Below, one piece after another: positions 10,975 through 22,956 of a stretch of DNA of 64,000 nt. The stretch is from assembly GCA_934045075.1 (NCBI GenBank), contig OW203726.1, positions 8,330,860 to 8,394,859 of the forward strand, written 5' to 3'. Positions within the stretch are counted from its first letter, which is position 1, and every line of letters begins with the position of its first letter. The position numbers were made by a program, and so were the translations under genes. Source of the DNA: Yponomeuta sedellus (Eukaryota; Arthropoda; Insecta; Lepidoptera; Yponomeutidae). The notes under the pieces are model-generated. The model ran no database searches. It was not told the DNA's origin and saw only the letters and a program-made list of their open reading frames with translations.

Positions 10975-13616
10975 CGATGTCGATGTCCCACTTTGACCCG
11001 CTGGGCAATGGCGTCCTGTATTATGTAAGGAAGTCATTACGTGACTTCGCCTGAATAAGCATAAAAATATCTAAGCTTACACAAGCAGAGCCGGTAGAAC
11101 TAGTATAATTTTAAAATTAGTTTCCTAATTCCTAAAGTTAAGGCGTAGGTACCTAATATGGCATGTTTCATTCAAAGGTGAAAGTTCCGCTATAATTTGA
11201 ATTGAACAAGAATTCCGTCTTTTCAGCTCGCTCGCCGGATTGGAGCTGAACACTGGTAAGAAAGTTTTTTAAAGTGCAACCGGTCTCGTCGCTGAAGAAA
11301 GGCGGCAACTGAACATTTGCCGGAGGTTACTTGCTGGAACTGGTTGCTCTAGTTACTTTGAGTAAAAAAAACAAAATATTTTATATATCGATGAATCAAT
11401 TGTAGATTCATCAAATAAAAGTGAAGGTTAATGAATTTATATTACACAATAGGTACAAAAGTATTATACAAAGGTTATGAACATTTAGATGGTGGTCCAA
11501 CTTCATTAAGGAATTTGGACCACTATGTAAAGGTTAATTATACTGTCAACTGTAAATATAATTTCCGACAAGTAACTTGAATAAATTAACTTCGCATTAG
11601 GTCTCATTGGCGGAGATCGCGGGATGTGACTTTGAATACTTATTGGGACTTCAGTGTAATTAACAATTGATATTTTTTGCGCATCTATTACAAACTCATC
11701 CCTACTGCGCGGTTTTTTTGCATTGCAGTTTTGTTTACGATGTCTATCGGTTATTGTACCTACTAACTGAAAAGGTATATATGATCAAAATTATTTTTTT
11801 ACGTTTCTTCATAATATTTTTTTATTACTAAAAGTATTGAGGCATAGATGAGCTTTATTCATAAGACTGTAGGTAAACATTAAAACTCATAAATCACCAA
11901 GGCACGAAGTTGAGTTATGTACTTAGATCGGAGACACAAGCGATATGCGCGCCAAGACTTTACGAGTGTGTAGAACCGAGGAGAAACTTTTTTCATAAAT
12001 GTGCAAAAGCCGAAAGGCAGCGCAGCTGACGACTGGCTCGGGGCATTCGACTGCTTCAGACCTTTGTAGGCCCCCAGCGATGTGTTAAAAGTAGGAAAAC
12101 CGGGGAAATCTTACCCCTTTTGTGTCCTTGTCTACTTAGCCTCAGGCGTGAAGTTGAAATGTTGGACATTAAATCGCATTGCAGTGTATAAGGGAATAGA
12201 CAGAAGTCTGTTTGCGAAGTACTTTAGCAAGTAAATATGAATCCTAACTGTGTATGGCGAACGCCTAGTTTATAATGAGAACGCTCCACAAGAAGACAGT
12301 ACATAGCGGGTTACACATGTACCCGACAGGAAGTTGGAAGAACACAAATCCCACACATCAAACAAGAGAAGTTGCCGCCGCAAGGCGAACGTGGAGCCGT
12401 CATGAGGAGCGGTATAATTGGATTCATTATAACATAGTACAAACGGATTGTCGTGTCTAAACTAAATCAAACTTTATTTCCGCCGGGAGTCGCCGGAGTT
12501 GGTGTCATTACGGAGGACACTGGGAGCGGTATACCCCACTTCGCGGCATTATCGTGTCCGCTCCAACAATGAGTAAGCCGCAAAAGGATCTACAAATAGT
12601 GCAATGGGGATTAAAATGTTATTACTTTACAGCTTTCCAGCGTTTACGCTATTAAATTTGTTATTGTTTCAATGCTGTATTAATCGTGCACCGCTCGGTA
12701 TATAGAAATAGTCGTGTTTACAAAACGGAGATAAATATTCGGTTAAAAGTTGGCTATAAAGGTGCATTTGTAGGTCATAAATTTTATTACTTCTATTATG
12801 GTATACTTGTATCCTATTATTATGCATGTTTAGCCTTTAGGAGGGACGATGGAATGTGATGAATGCAATATGAACGTCCATAATAAGCTACAAGATAAGG
12901 CATAAAAACTCGCAATTTTAATGGTCTTGAAAGCGAGTGGCAGTTGTAAACACAATTAGGTGCATCAGTAATTTACTGCACATCGATCGTTAATAGTTCA
13001 TTATACCGCTATTATTTTGAACGATGCACGTAACGTTATGCACTGGAGCGTGTACTTTTAGAGAGAGTGAATGAAGTTCTTTACGACGAATTAGAAGTAC
13101 AAACGGAAACGCAAACCGATTTAGTAGGTTTAAATGCTAATAAAACACAAAAAGCCATAATTACCTTTTTGTTTTTTAAACCTGAGAATTTCGTATTTAA
13201 TTCACAGGTTTAAAATGTTTTAAATTATGCACAAAAGTAATCAAATAACAATTGAGTCAACGAATTCCTCGTTTAACTCAGAAGTTAAGTTTATCGACAG
13301 CAGAATCAAAATTTCTGCAACTATGTGATCCTTATGTAATTCGTTTGTCCAAATCGCACTATGCCGCTGAGGTAGGTCTTACAAAAGCTTTACTGGGCTA
13401 AGAGGTCTGGAAGATCTCTTATGGTAGTGTCATAAATTATTTCTAGAGTATTTGTATCGTATTACAAAGAATACGACAACTGATGTACATTTTTGGGTTT
13501 ACATTAAGTTCACATTGCCGAGGCCTTTCCTTGGACACATCAATTATCGAAATTGGGCAAAATATTTGGCTTTTGCTCGATACACTATTACACACATAAT
13601 GATACACTATTACTTA
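10975..13616. other. Unassigned AT-rich DNA
   Basis: No gene was found. One small hairpin (GTGGTCCAA at 11492-11500 against TTGGACCAC at 11514-11522) is the only structure noticed. Confidence 0.45.
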
Positions 13617-13775
13617 TATATATTTTTTTATGAAGCCTATAAACGTCCCAATGCAGGGCACAAGCCTTCTGTCAGACAGAGAGTATGGGCTTAATTACTA
13701 CGCGTGCCCACCTCACGACGTTTTCCTTCACAGTTGCCGAGTGGTATTGCTACTATAACTTCACAAATGTAAGTA

Positions 13776-14435
13776 TACAGGGTGTCTCATTCAAATCGGT
13801 CAGTATGGGAAAGTCTGAATCTATAAGACATACGAAGATCTGTTCTGAGGAACCATGTCATCGATTTTAATAACAAGAAAAACTGCATTCATACATTTTA
13901 AAAACATCTGTACTCCGTTCGGGAATCGAACCCGGTTGTTGTGAAAAAAAAAACTTCTATTAATCAAACACTAACAATCAATTGAAAAGCCCACTTAAAG
14001 AAGAAGACCTAAAAGTGGCCATAGAGACCATTTTTACGCAAATTCACTACATGAAGATACAAAATGCAATCGTAAGATCGTTACCTAAACATGTTGAATA
14101 TTGTATTGAAAAAGGCGGCGGTCACTTCGAGCACCTACTAAAATTAATTAAAGTATGTGAAAACAATGCATTTTATTAATTTTAGATATCATGTTTCATA
14201 CAGACATTTACTGCTTAAGACCTACAGAATCGATATCTAAATAGAAATAGTGTAGGTTTTTTTTTTCAAAACAACTGGGTTCGATTCCCGAACGGAGTAC
14301 AGATGTTTTTTAAAATGTATGAATGCAGTTTTTCTTGTTATTAAAATCGATGACATGGTTCCTCAGAACAGATCTTCGTATGTCTTATAGATTCAGACTT
14401 TCCCATACTGACCGATTTGAATGAGACACTCTGTA
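13776..14435. mobile_element. Tc1/mariner-type element with long TIRs, copy 1
   Basis: The ends are TACAGGGTGTCTCATTC and its complement (GAGACACTCTGTA), flanked by TA on both sides as expected for TA-targeting transposons. The inverted arms are about 165-180 bp (13776-13945 against 14265-14435). A 656-bp relative sits at 49686-50341. Each arm contains a T-arm/B-box-like string, GGTTCGATTCC at 14278-14288 and its complement at 13922-13932. Confidence 0.8.
13982..14179 (+). pseudogene. Transposase C-terminal fragment
   Basis: A 65-codon open frame inside the mariner-type element. Its core (IQNAIVRSLPKHVEYC, GGGHFEHLL) resembles the C-terminal end of insect DDE transposases of the mariner-related group, where a '..R..YC....GGHFEHLL' pattern follows the catalytic domain. 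No DDE triad is present, so it cannot be an active transposase. The same fragment occurs on the minus strand of copy 2 near 49960-50070 (KVGGHFEHLL). Confidence 0.6.
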
Positions 14436-15040
14436 TACCTAACTTAGAAAACAGAGTCATTGGTACATGCCCGCACTTGGAGTCGAACCTGGGGCTTTCG
14501 CTTCCGAGTCCATTGTTCTACCAACTAGGTTAACGCCGCCGCCCGACCTATCTATTATTATTTAAATTTTCACATTCTGTAAACACGTATCTTGTGACCT
14601 TATTTTTTAATTTTATTCTTTTATTTGTAGGTCACATGTTAAAATATCAACCGGTTACGTAAAAAGTATAAAAAACAATAGAGAAGATCAACTAAACGTG
14701 ACGATACTTAACAGTCTTTTGACAATGCTATAGAAGAAACAGTTAAATAGTATAATAGACACAAATCGCGAGCAGCAGTGGTCGCCTCTTACAGTAAGCT
14801 GGCACAATTTCAAACTCCCGCCAATTCCAACCTGAATGCGAAGAATTCAGTTCATCAAAACCAGATGTTCAGCGCGGTCCTATGTAAACACGAACGTTTG
14901 CGTAAATATAACGACTCGAATTATACTAACGGCTTTTTTACAGGAAGCCGCTTATAGGAGTAATGTAGCGTTGAGAGCAGAGGAGGGTTTACGAAGCATT
15001 TTAATTGAAATCAAAATAAATTAACCACTTATTAGACTCT

Positions 15041-15114
15041 GAATAAGTCAGCAAGACATTAATAACTCAGCAATGTCTTGCTGACTGAATAAGTCAGCAA
15101 GACATTGCCGAGTT
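15041..15114. repeat. Hairpin with embedded direct repeat
   Basis: The sequence 15064-15086 pairs with 15092-15114 (23-bp arms, one mismatch, 5-nt loop). The 20-mer at 15041-15060 is repeated exactly at 15087-15106. Confidence 0.8.
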
Positions 15115-15308
15115 AACACACCCGTCTATCGCCTTCGAGAGGCTTATAAGATTCAGCTGGAACGACTAAAACGATCGATCGCTCATAAGCGATGAACTTG
15201 CTCCGAAAAGAGCCAAACATTAAACAAAGAGAATACCCCTCGTAGTCCTTAGCAGTTAGAACGATCGTTAATGACAATAATTACACATTATTTATTGCAA
15301 ACCACGGC

Positions 15309-15493
15309 ATCAACCCTTTGTATGTCCCCACTGCTGGAGCACGGGTCTCTTTCTGCAGCGCAGGAAGGTTAGACCACACTCCGCCACGGGGGCCAAGTCC
15401 GGTCCGGCAGTAAGGCCTGCCACTGTCTTACAATCCTCCACCAGGCCGGACTTGGCCCCCATGGTAGATATACGGCCAAAGCTTCCTTGCAAA
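15309..15493. mobile_element. Two 5S-like SINE 3' fragments in inverted orientation
   Basis: 15309-15403 is a minus-orientation 3' fragment (ATCAACCCTTTGTATGTCCC...GGGGGCCAAGTCCGG). It is joined directly to a plus-orientation fragment at 15404-15493 (AGTAAGGCCTGCCACTGTCT...GACTTGGCCCCC), making an imperfect palindrome. Confidence 0.7.
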
Positions 15494-15899
15494 CCGTAAA
15501 GTCAAAGAATCATAACATAAAATTTGTTCCAATACTAAACTTATCTATAAGAGAGATCTCTTCCAGCGAACCTTAGCATAAGATGACTTATGTATTTATA
15601 CATAAATAAGTAATAATAAGAAAATAAAATGTATTTGGATATACATATATGCACTTTTACGTACATAAACCTATTAACTTTGACAAGTTAGAATTATATT
15701 ACCCTTTTAATATCTTCGTTCTTTTCTCTTCATGATTGAACCTAAAAACACGAGAGATCTCGTCCGACGCTAGTTCATAAAGAGAAGCTTACGAAGCTGC
15801 TTTTACGCATAATGTGGGCACCTGTGAGATAATAGACGTACTCTCTGTGAAAACTCACATCAGCAGTGTAGGAAAGAGGTTAGGCGACATTAAACGTTT

Positions 15900-16020
15900 T
15901 AATGTTATAAACAAACACCGCCGTTGGCCGTGCTCCAACCGGGGCGGGCGCCGGCGCTCCCGCGCCTCCGGCCACTTTGAAATGCAGCTATTGCTTTATC
16001 TAAACCGCCAGTAACCGATT
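15900..16020. other. Short CpG-rich patch
   Basis: GGGGCGGGCGCCGGCGCTCC and its surroundings are far more GC-rich than the flanks. No exon, tRNA or known repeat was recognised. Confidence 0.35.
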
Positions 16021-16222
16021 TAGACGGCCAGAAGAATGCGGGGTGTGTGGCCGAGAAAGAAAAGAAAATTGGGGAGAGCCGAAAAAGAACAATTTTTTTA
16101 CTGTAACATTACATTAGCCTCAGTCTGTGCGTTTTTCTATGTGTATGATGTCCTTAAATAGTTATCATAGCACACAGTATCCTAGCTTAAGTCAAGCGCG
16201 TATATTAAACGCAACAATTCCT

Positions 16223-16640
16223 GAACGATTCCGATGGTCTAACTGTCAAATTAGTATGTGATTTGACAATTAGACTATTGGAATTGCTCAGGGCTTGTGT
16301 GAGAGAACAAGTGATTATAGAACGATTCCAATCGTAAAAACCTATTTAGAGGCTAAAAATTCCACCCATGCCGGGATTCGAACCCGCGACCTCTGGCTAT
16401 CCGTGCCAGCGCTCTTTCCAACTGAGCTAATGGGCGACTCACCGGCATCAGTGAAATTTCCAATCGTCTGTCAAATTAGTATGCGATTTGACAATTAGAC
16501 AATTGGAATCGCTCAGGACTTGGGTGAGAGAACAAGTGATTATAGAACGATTCCAACCGTCTGTCAAATGCGTATGCTATTTGACAATTAGACGATGGTC
16601 ATCGCTCAGGACTTGGGTGCAAGAACAAGTGATTGTGTAG
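16223..16640. repeat. Tandem hairpin repeat, three units of about 93-97 bp
   Basis: Units start with GAACGATTCC at 16223, 16320 and 16545. Each contains inverted segments (GATTCCAAT with ATTGGAATC, TCAAAT with ATTTGA), so each unit can fold. Unit 2 is interrupted by a tRNA-like SINE at 16336-16457. Confidence 0.8.
16336..16457 (-). mobile_element. tRNA-derived SINE (family C) with 10-bp TSD
   Basis: On the minus strand it reads GAAATTTCACTGATGCCGGT, then a tRNA-like cloverleaf (CCCATTAGCTCAGTTGG, GCGGGTTCGAATCCCGGC), then GGAATTTTTAGCCTCTAAAT and GGTTTTT. Exact direct repeats TTCCAATCGT at 16326-16335 and 16458-16467 flank it. The D- and T-arms are intact, but the anticodon loop lacks the usual T33 and the same tail follows in every copy, so this is a SINE rather than a tRNA gene. 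Confidence 0.85.
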
Positions 16641-16654
16641 TGTGGAAGTTATTA

Positions 16655-16705
16655 TTATTATTAATACTTTATTGCACAATAAAATCGTACAATGCGGCGA
16701 AGTTA
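16655..16705 (-). mobile_element. Short non-LTR/SINE tail fragment
   Basis: ATACTTTATTGCACAATAAA...CGTACAATGCGGCGAA matches, inverted, the lepidopteran tail 'aaggccgcc...tac...gcaataaag' also present at 27441 and 31815. Confidence 0.5.
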
Positions 16706-19250
16706 TAACTGTTTTTATTATTAATCAACGTCTCACTTATACCATCGAAACAGAATAGTGACATAGTTTGATTCTTATAAACACAATCGATGGTCTAAAA
16801 TGAAGAGTTTTATGGGGATGAGGTTTTATACGGGTCAATACGAAAGAAAGATGTTGTATTGTTGCCTTGCTATTGGGTGATGCTAACAGTAGAAGCCAAA
16901 TAAAGAGAAGAGATTTTTCCGAAGAGCAAAAATGCTCGCTTACATTTTACTTTTTTTAACCACTTACTAATATTATTACGGAAGCTTCAGCCGAGTACGG
17001 CTCTGGATCCCTGTAGTTACACCCACGCTCATTGATTTCTGTAACTTCGCTGAATGATGGCTTCCAGTTACATTACGCAGTAACAAAGTTGCTCATGCTA
17101 TCAGAAGAGCTTCTTAGATCGAAAACTAGAATTTTAGCTAAGTGTTCTTCGGCACTTTGTACTTTAATGAATCTTAGAGCAGTCTATAAGGACTATGAAA
17201 GTTCGTCTATCCCAGAACATGCAAGCCAAATCAAAGTTTGATAAATGGGAAGCCCACCTAATAACCAAAATCTAACACTTCGCACACTTCAAGATCAGTC
17301 ATTAAGAAAGGAGTGGTTTTACTTCCAATGTGGAGACAATCGAGGCACTGCTGTTAATTTAAGGCTCAAACTCAAACTCATCAAGTCGTTTACATAACAT
17401 AAACTCGTCTAGTTTATTCTCGGGTTTAATTAAATCCTATAAGTGGCTTAGGTGGCAGGCTGCGCAGTTATATAGGACCTATTATCCGAGTGAAATTTGT
17501 CTCGCAAACCGCACCCCTAGGGTTGGCATGGCCGGGGCCAACTTGAAAGCTTCAATTACGTCGAGTGACTTGTTCACGCAGGTGACTCCTTAATTACAGC
17601 CCTCGAAACTGAGATACCAGCTCAGCCGGCGCCTTTAAACGTATTCGCTGCTCATAGACAATTACATTTATGACTTGTTTAAATTCTGAACTACTTATGT
17701 GTGCCATTCGCACTTCGCTCGGAATGTGCAGCTAGAAACGCTTAAGCAGTATTCTTCGTCTCGTAAATCGTACGGGATTCAAAGTTATCCTATTTTCTAC
17801 ATCAGGTGATGAACAAATGGAACGGAAACTTTTTATGCTCCCCCGAGCAAAAACTCCACCCGTGCTCAGCTTATCGGTGGAATATTATTCTAATTCCGAT
17901 ACAGAAACCCGCATACGAGAGCCAGATATAATTTCTCGAATAGGCCCTCTCTTTGCACATTTGCTATTCCGCCTTCGTAGCGCTGTTTGAACAGACAATT
18001 GACTCTGCGATAACGTTCCGCTTTACACGAGTCACTTCTATTTCTGTGATATAAAACGCGGCCTGGATTCATTCGCTCAATACTCGGTACTGTTGGGATA
18101 CGGGCTGTGTTGTTACTGGTACTCACTGATCGTCGAACGAGCCGAACCGATAAGCCAAATATGTTGTTAGGTAACGATCAGCCGTACCTGAAACAAACAA
18201 TATGTTTACGGTGTAGTTCATTCGCATTCAGAGCTTGCGGATTCCTGGATGACGGTATGTCTACAAGTGATATACTATATGGAAGTCATAGGGACATGAG
18301 ATCAAAGCAATAAAATGTAGGAACACATTTTGTCTTAATACTCCTCCTTTGTAGACATATCGTTTCATTATCGATATTATTGATAGAATAAGCATCCGAA
18401 CCTTTTGATTGGTCAAGAACAGGCACTAGATTGGCATTGGTTCAGATAGCTAAGTATTTGCCGGATCCATTTATCAATAAAGAACCTGTTGAATATATAT
18501 TTAGTAGCCAATAAACATCAAACAACATAACAGCACAGATTTCATTTCACTGACAATAAAAACATATTTGCAGTCGTAACCTTTTCTGCGACAAGTTATT
18601 AAAATCGGTCGTTCAAACACTAAAACCAACTCGGTTTAACACGAACAAACAAGGGTTCGTCATTCGTCGGGAATAAGCACCGTATTATATTCAAAATTTT
18701 ACTCGCAAATTAATAAAAAGGTTGCAGTGCCCGGGTATTATTATTTTGTCCAGTTCGTTGGGACCGGTGAATCCAATTTCGACCCCCGTCTCTGCCTAAT
18801 GGGATTTCGGCCTCGCTTTAAAAAGGTTATTAACGCGTTGTGCAACGGTCTTCCGATCCAATATTAGCCGATCATTGAAGCCTTTCAGATTATTTCAGTT
18901 TCCGTAACTATAGGTACGTGACAGGCGTTCTCATGTACCTCCATGAAGTTTCATTCTTACTGTTTCGAAAAGCAGTGTTTAAATACCACAGAGCTATCTA
19001 CTCTATGTTATGTTTAAAAAAACATTCCCGCACTGTAGGTATAAAGAAAGAACAATTTAATACTAACTTTGTTTAAACAGGAAAAATATAATGTTTCGCT
19101 AAAAAGGCCTTTGTTAAAAGATGTACTCGGCTTAGCTGTTTGAGAGAGATATTTAATAAAAACTCGATGGGTGTATTTATGTTCGTAAATTAACAGTCAT
19201 TATCCAAATAGGAAAAATAACACAAAAGTGTTTACGCTGATTTTCACGAG
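16706..19250. other. Unassigned DNA
   Basis: No gene was found. Short frames (for example 69 codons at 17032 and 78 codons minus at 17890) show no known domain. A TATAAAA at 18050 has no plausible transcript attached. Confidence 0.45.
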
Positions 19251-19254
19251 GCAG

Positions 19255-19450
19255 CATGAAGAGCAGTAGTAGCGGAACGGTAGAACGCTGACTTCTAAAA
19301 CAGGAGGTCGTGGGTTCGAATCCCAGCATGTACCATTGACAATGTTTTCTAAATGATGTACATTTGTAAAGTTTTAGTAGCTCTATAATACCACTCACTA
19401 ACGGTGAAGGAAAACATGAGGAAACTGTGGTGTTTGAAGTATTAACATAC
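19255..19450 (+). mobile_element. tRNA-derived SINE (family A), 5' half
   Basis: The tRNA-like head (AGCGGAACGGTAGAACGCTG, CGTGGGTTCGAATCCCAGC) is followed by CATGTACCATTGACAATG and the body block ACGGTGAAGGAAAACATGAG. The tail is lost. Confidence 0.7.
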
Positions 19451-19569
19451 TTCAGCGCTTGCTATGTACAATGGGCTATCTATGAGGCTATATAAGTGCG
19501 GAAATCTCAGGTCTAACTAACTATGAGGCATGCATCATGGCATTTACCAAGAAACCACCTCGTCGAATC

Positions 19570-19582
19570 TCTTACGTAAAAT

Positions 19583-19626
<44 letters not shown>
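19570..19626. repeat. (TA)n microsatellite
   Basis: An uninterrupted TA run of about 50 bp. Confidence 0.9.
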
Positions 19627-19628
<2 letters not shown>

Positions 19629-19694
19629 TCACGCCTGTATCCTCAACATCCATCAATCTTTTCTTTCTAAGACTATTTTTATATGTAACGTATT

Positions 19695-19735
19695 ATACTA
19701 TTTTTATTTTTATTGCACTAACCCATGCTAAGGAC
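19695..19735 (-). mobile_element. Family C SINE tail fragment
   Basis: TATACTATTTTTATTTTTAT then GCACTAACCCATGCTAAGGA matches the 3' end seen at 24524-24565 and 25950-25975. A similar isolated tail lies at 55732-55751. Confidence 0.6.
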
Positions 19736-20303
19736 ACTAAGGAGGATGTAACGTTTTTTTTTTCGGCCTTAAAGAACTGCAATATTGTCACTATCTCCTA
19801 AGACGTCAACTTTTTGCCTAGTTCAGAAGACACAAGGCCACAAAATAAAAATCTATCCTAGACTATTTTCACAAAACTATTATCCCATAGACGTTGCCCA
19901 ATCCAAATTTCGAACGATAAATTTTCCGTGAATTTTCGGGCAACACGTGTACAACTGTTATTCACCTAAGAACCTAATTCATGTAAACATAAGAAGATGC
20001 CAATTCGGTCCAGTCAGTTTTCAATTACGCGCTTGCCGACGAACATTTATTTTTTGTTTAATTAAATAGAAGGGGTGACCTTTGCCAACCAGTGGGAACA
20101 CAATCGAGTCTTCATAAAAAAACTAGATTTAAAGTGAATCACGGTTTAGGTGTGGTGAGGGAAAATTCCTCAGATGATAATGATCTGAGGAAAATTCCGT
20201 TGACAAGCCACAGCGGTAAGTACGGTGCCTCTTATGTATGTCTCCTGGGACTTCTCTAGATGGTCCGTCACAAATAGAAATAAAGTAACAGTAAGTATCT
20301 ATT

Positions 20304-20562
20304 GAAGCGCTGGTGGCCTAGTGGAACAGATTGGAATCAATCACTCTGTTCCACTAGGATTAAGCAACAACAAGCGCGGTCAGGTGCTGGATGGGTCACC
20401 ATCCCGTCACTACCGCTTTTGGCATATTTTTCCGTGCGCTTTCGTGCTTCGCAAGGCACGTTAAGCCGTTAGTGCCGGCTGTCATGTAATGGCAGTCGTT
20501 ACGCCATGGCAGAAGCCTTATGGGCGGCTTCATAACTTCGCTTCGAGTGGGGACATACAAAG
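20304..20562 (+). mobile_element. 5S-like SINE with head, internal deletion of the 3' part
   Basis: Begins GAAGCGCTGGTGGCCTAGTG, followed by the 5S-like promoter region (ATTAAGCAACAACAAGCGCG, GGATGGGTCACC), then CGCAAGGCACGTTAAGCCGT. It passes to GTGGGGACATACAAAGG, missing most of the usual 3' body. Confidence 0.75.
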
Positions 20563-22956
20563 GTCATGTGGGGACATCAAGTGCCAATTTACCCCAATTG
20601 GACCCCATCTTATTTCGCATTCCAACAACTAAAGACCAATATCTCATCTCAGATGCAAATTTTACAAATAGCCGTCTTGGGTACGCTTACTTACGCCGAA
20701 CTTTATTAAGCTTCATGTAAGCTGCGAGATAGTCTCTAAATGCTCGTAAACATGGAAATGTTAACGTGCAGCCGTAAAATCATAACAAGAGGAATTTCAT
20801 GCACAATTTATGCGCTCCATTACTGTTGTTGATAAGTCGCAATAATAAAACGGAAATTGTACGTTTTCCGCCTTTTACTCATTCGACGGGGATAAGACTT
20901 ACCCTGTGGCAGCAAGCCGGCACACGGCGCGGACGCACGCTGAATTACAAAACAGTAAATCAGTTCACTGTTGAGAAGAGCTAAATATTCAGTCACCCGT
21001 GGTATTTTCTTGAATAGCATTTGCATCTTGATAAGGCTGGGAGACTAATGCGGGACCTGACTTGGACTTTATGACGAGCCTCTTAAAAGAGCCGCATTTT
21101 TTTTAAATTCACGTCCACGGGAATTAAATTTTCCGGCGCTGTATTTTCGTACGGCTATCGCGAGAACTGAAATCTCATTACAAAGAAGCGGCCGGTAACA
21201 CAGCCGCAAATTGGATACAACCGAGCGAGTCCAAACATTCCGTTTACGTGGACTGCGTTCGGCTTCATTTTACCTTGTTGCCTCGCCAAATGCGAATACC
21301 TCTTATAATGTTCAGAAGTTTAGTAGGTGGGCGTACGTAAGGAAATCGTTTTCAGTGCTCCATCTCGATATATCCCGCACGGACGCGGTGCCATAAAAAC
21401 TCTATGCAAATACGGCATTCGTGTCTCGGTGAAGGAAAAAAACCACAATAGAATGAGCGAACGCCGCACCTCACCCTAGACATTTGAGAAATGTATCTAA
21501 TGTAGCTCTACAAAGCTTATAGCTGTGCTTCTCTTAGTTCTAGCTACGGTTTATTTCTACCTTTTATGTTGATATCTCGTAATTAAGCGGCAGAGTAAAA
21601 TACCGGGAAATGTTTTGTTTTAATGTGGCCTAAAAATAGACGGCAGTTTGGGGCATTGTCTAGCTATAGTAACAAAATATTTTTCTCGGAAAAAAAGTTT
21701 AATGGAGGAGTGGTAGTAGCTAGATTGATAGATATACCTGTATGCATAACAAAAGTTGAGATTTTAGCGACCGAGCTGTTGGATGGCGGTATAACCAAAC
21801 AAACTGCCTACTCGATATTTCCCTCACTCTGTTTCGATCAGCAATGGGTGGTTCAAAGGGTTATTTTTAAAACCCAAAATTGCTGAAAAACGTAGGTGAG
21901 AGTTTGTCATTTGCTTTTGTCCTACGACTGTTGATTTTTTGTTGTTTAATTTTCCATTATCTTTTATATTTTACGTTTTTCGCAGTTTTCTGCTTTGAAG
22001 TAACCGTATCAATAGATACCTATATTAAGTTCAAACCCGAATTTATAGGATATTTTCTGCGTATGATGCACCGAAGGCTGCGACATTCGTGGAGCCCGTA
22101 AAGTGCGAAATAAAAGCTGATAATTAACGTGAAAAAATATTAATATGAAAAATAGCGAAAAAATTTATTGGAAAACAAAAGTCAAATTAGGGTGTTTCAG
22201 GAATTGCGGACATTAGAAATAACCCCATACATACGTAGGTACTCTTTATGTAGACTAAGAATAAGTAGACAAAAATTCTCTTAAGCCTAAACCAATACAA
22301 AAAAGTAACGAGTGTCTCAACGGGTTTGTCTTGTGAGGCAAGAGGCGCAGAGGTCCCCGTGCATTAGCAGGTTAGGCCCGTGTTTACTCAGCGTGTCTCC
22401 ACGGTTTACGGAGACGCTTTGTCGGCCTCGTCACACCTTGGCCCGTTTGACTGTTTACATTTCTTTGTTACGAACATTCTATAGCCTCAAGGTACTCCGT
22501 CGGTTGAATACGTTAAGGAGGGCCTTAACGCATTCAATTTCCAACACGTCGTTTGTTATTGATCCAAAGCATCCTTAACCCAAACATCAAAACTTGTAAA
22601 TGCCAATTAATAGTTGGTGAATGTATAGTTTCAACAATATCTGACCGTTCTCAAATGTTCGGGACAGGGTAGGTAAATCAATTGTCTGGTTGCTCTCTGA
22701 GTTTCGGCGGAAGCATTCTGCTACCAAACGTATGTGATGTCTTGCCGACGCCTATTCAGCCCTATACCTATTTAGACACAATTGACAATACTTCCTCGCC
22801 GCGCAGCGCAGTGAGTCGTTATACCTATTCATTACAACGTTCTATAAGGAAATGAAGGAAATGTTGATCTAGACTTTTTTATAGAACGTCGATGCCCATT
22901 GCCAGTCTCGATCTCGCTGAAAATGCTGCAAATGCGCGTACTTACCAAAGTCGGCT
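20563..22956. other. Unassigned DNA
   Basis: No convincing gene was found. The 87-codon frame at 21623-21886 and the 88-codon frame at 22312-22578 show no domain, and neither has a plausible splice or start context. Confidence 0.4.

Larger units (their letters stand above)
13617..14545 (-). mobile_element. tRNA-derived SINE (family A) split by a later insertion
   Basis: The 3' tail (ATGAAGCCTATAAACGTCCC) and body occupy 13628-13773. The tRNA-like head is at 14459-14545 on the minus strand (GTTGGTAGAACAATGGACTC, CCAGGTTCGACTCC). The 660-bp mariner-type element at 13776-14435 lies exactly between them, bounded by TA, so the SINE is the older element. Confidence 0.7.

Noticed and set aside
18050..18083. 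TATAAAA followed by an initiator-like TCATTC
   Set aside because: The spacing is too short for a standard core promoter and no transcript could be attached.
20166..20196. Small palindrome CCTCAGAT...ATCTGAGG resembling back-to-back ends of the 2.75-kb element
   Set aside because: The similarity is only about seven bases and no TSD is visible; likely coincidence.
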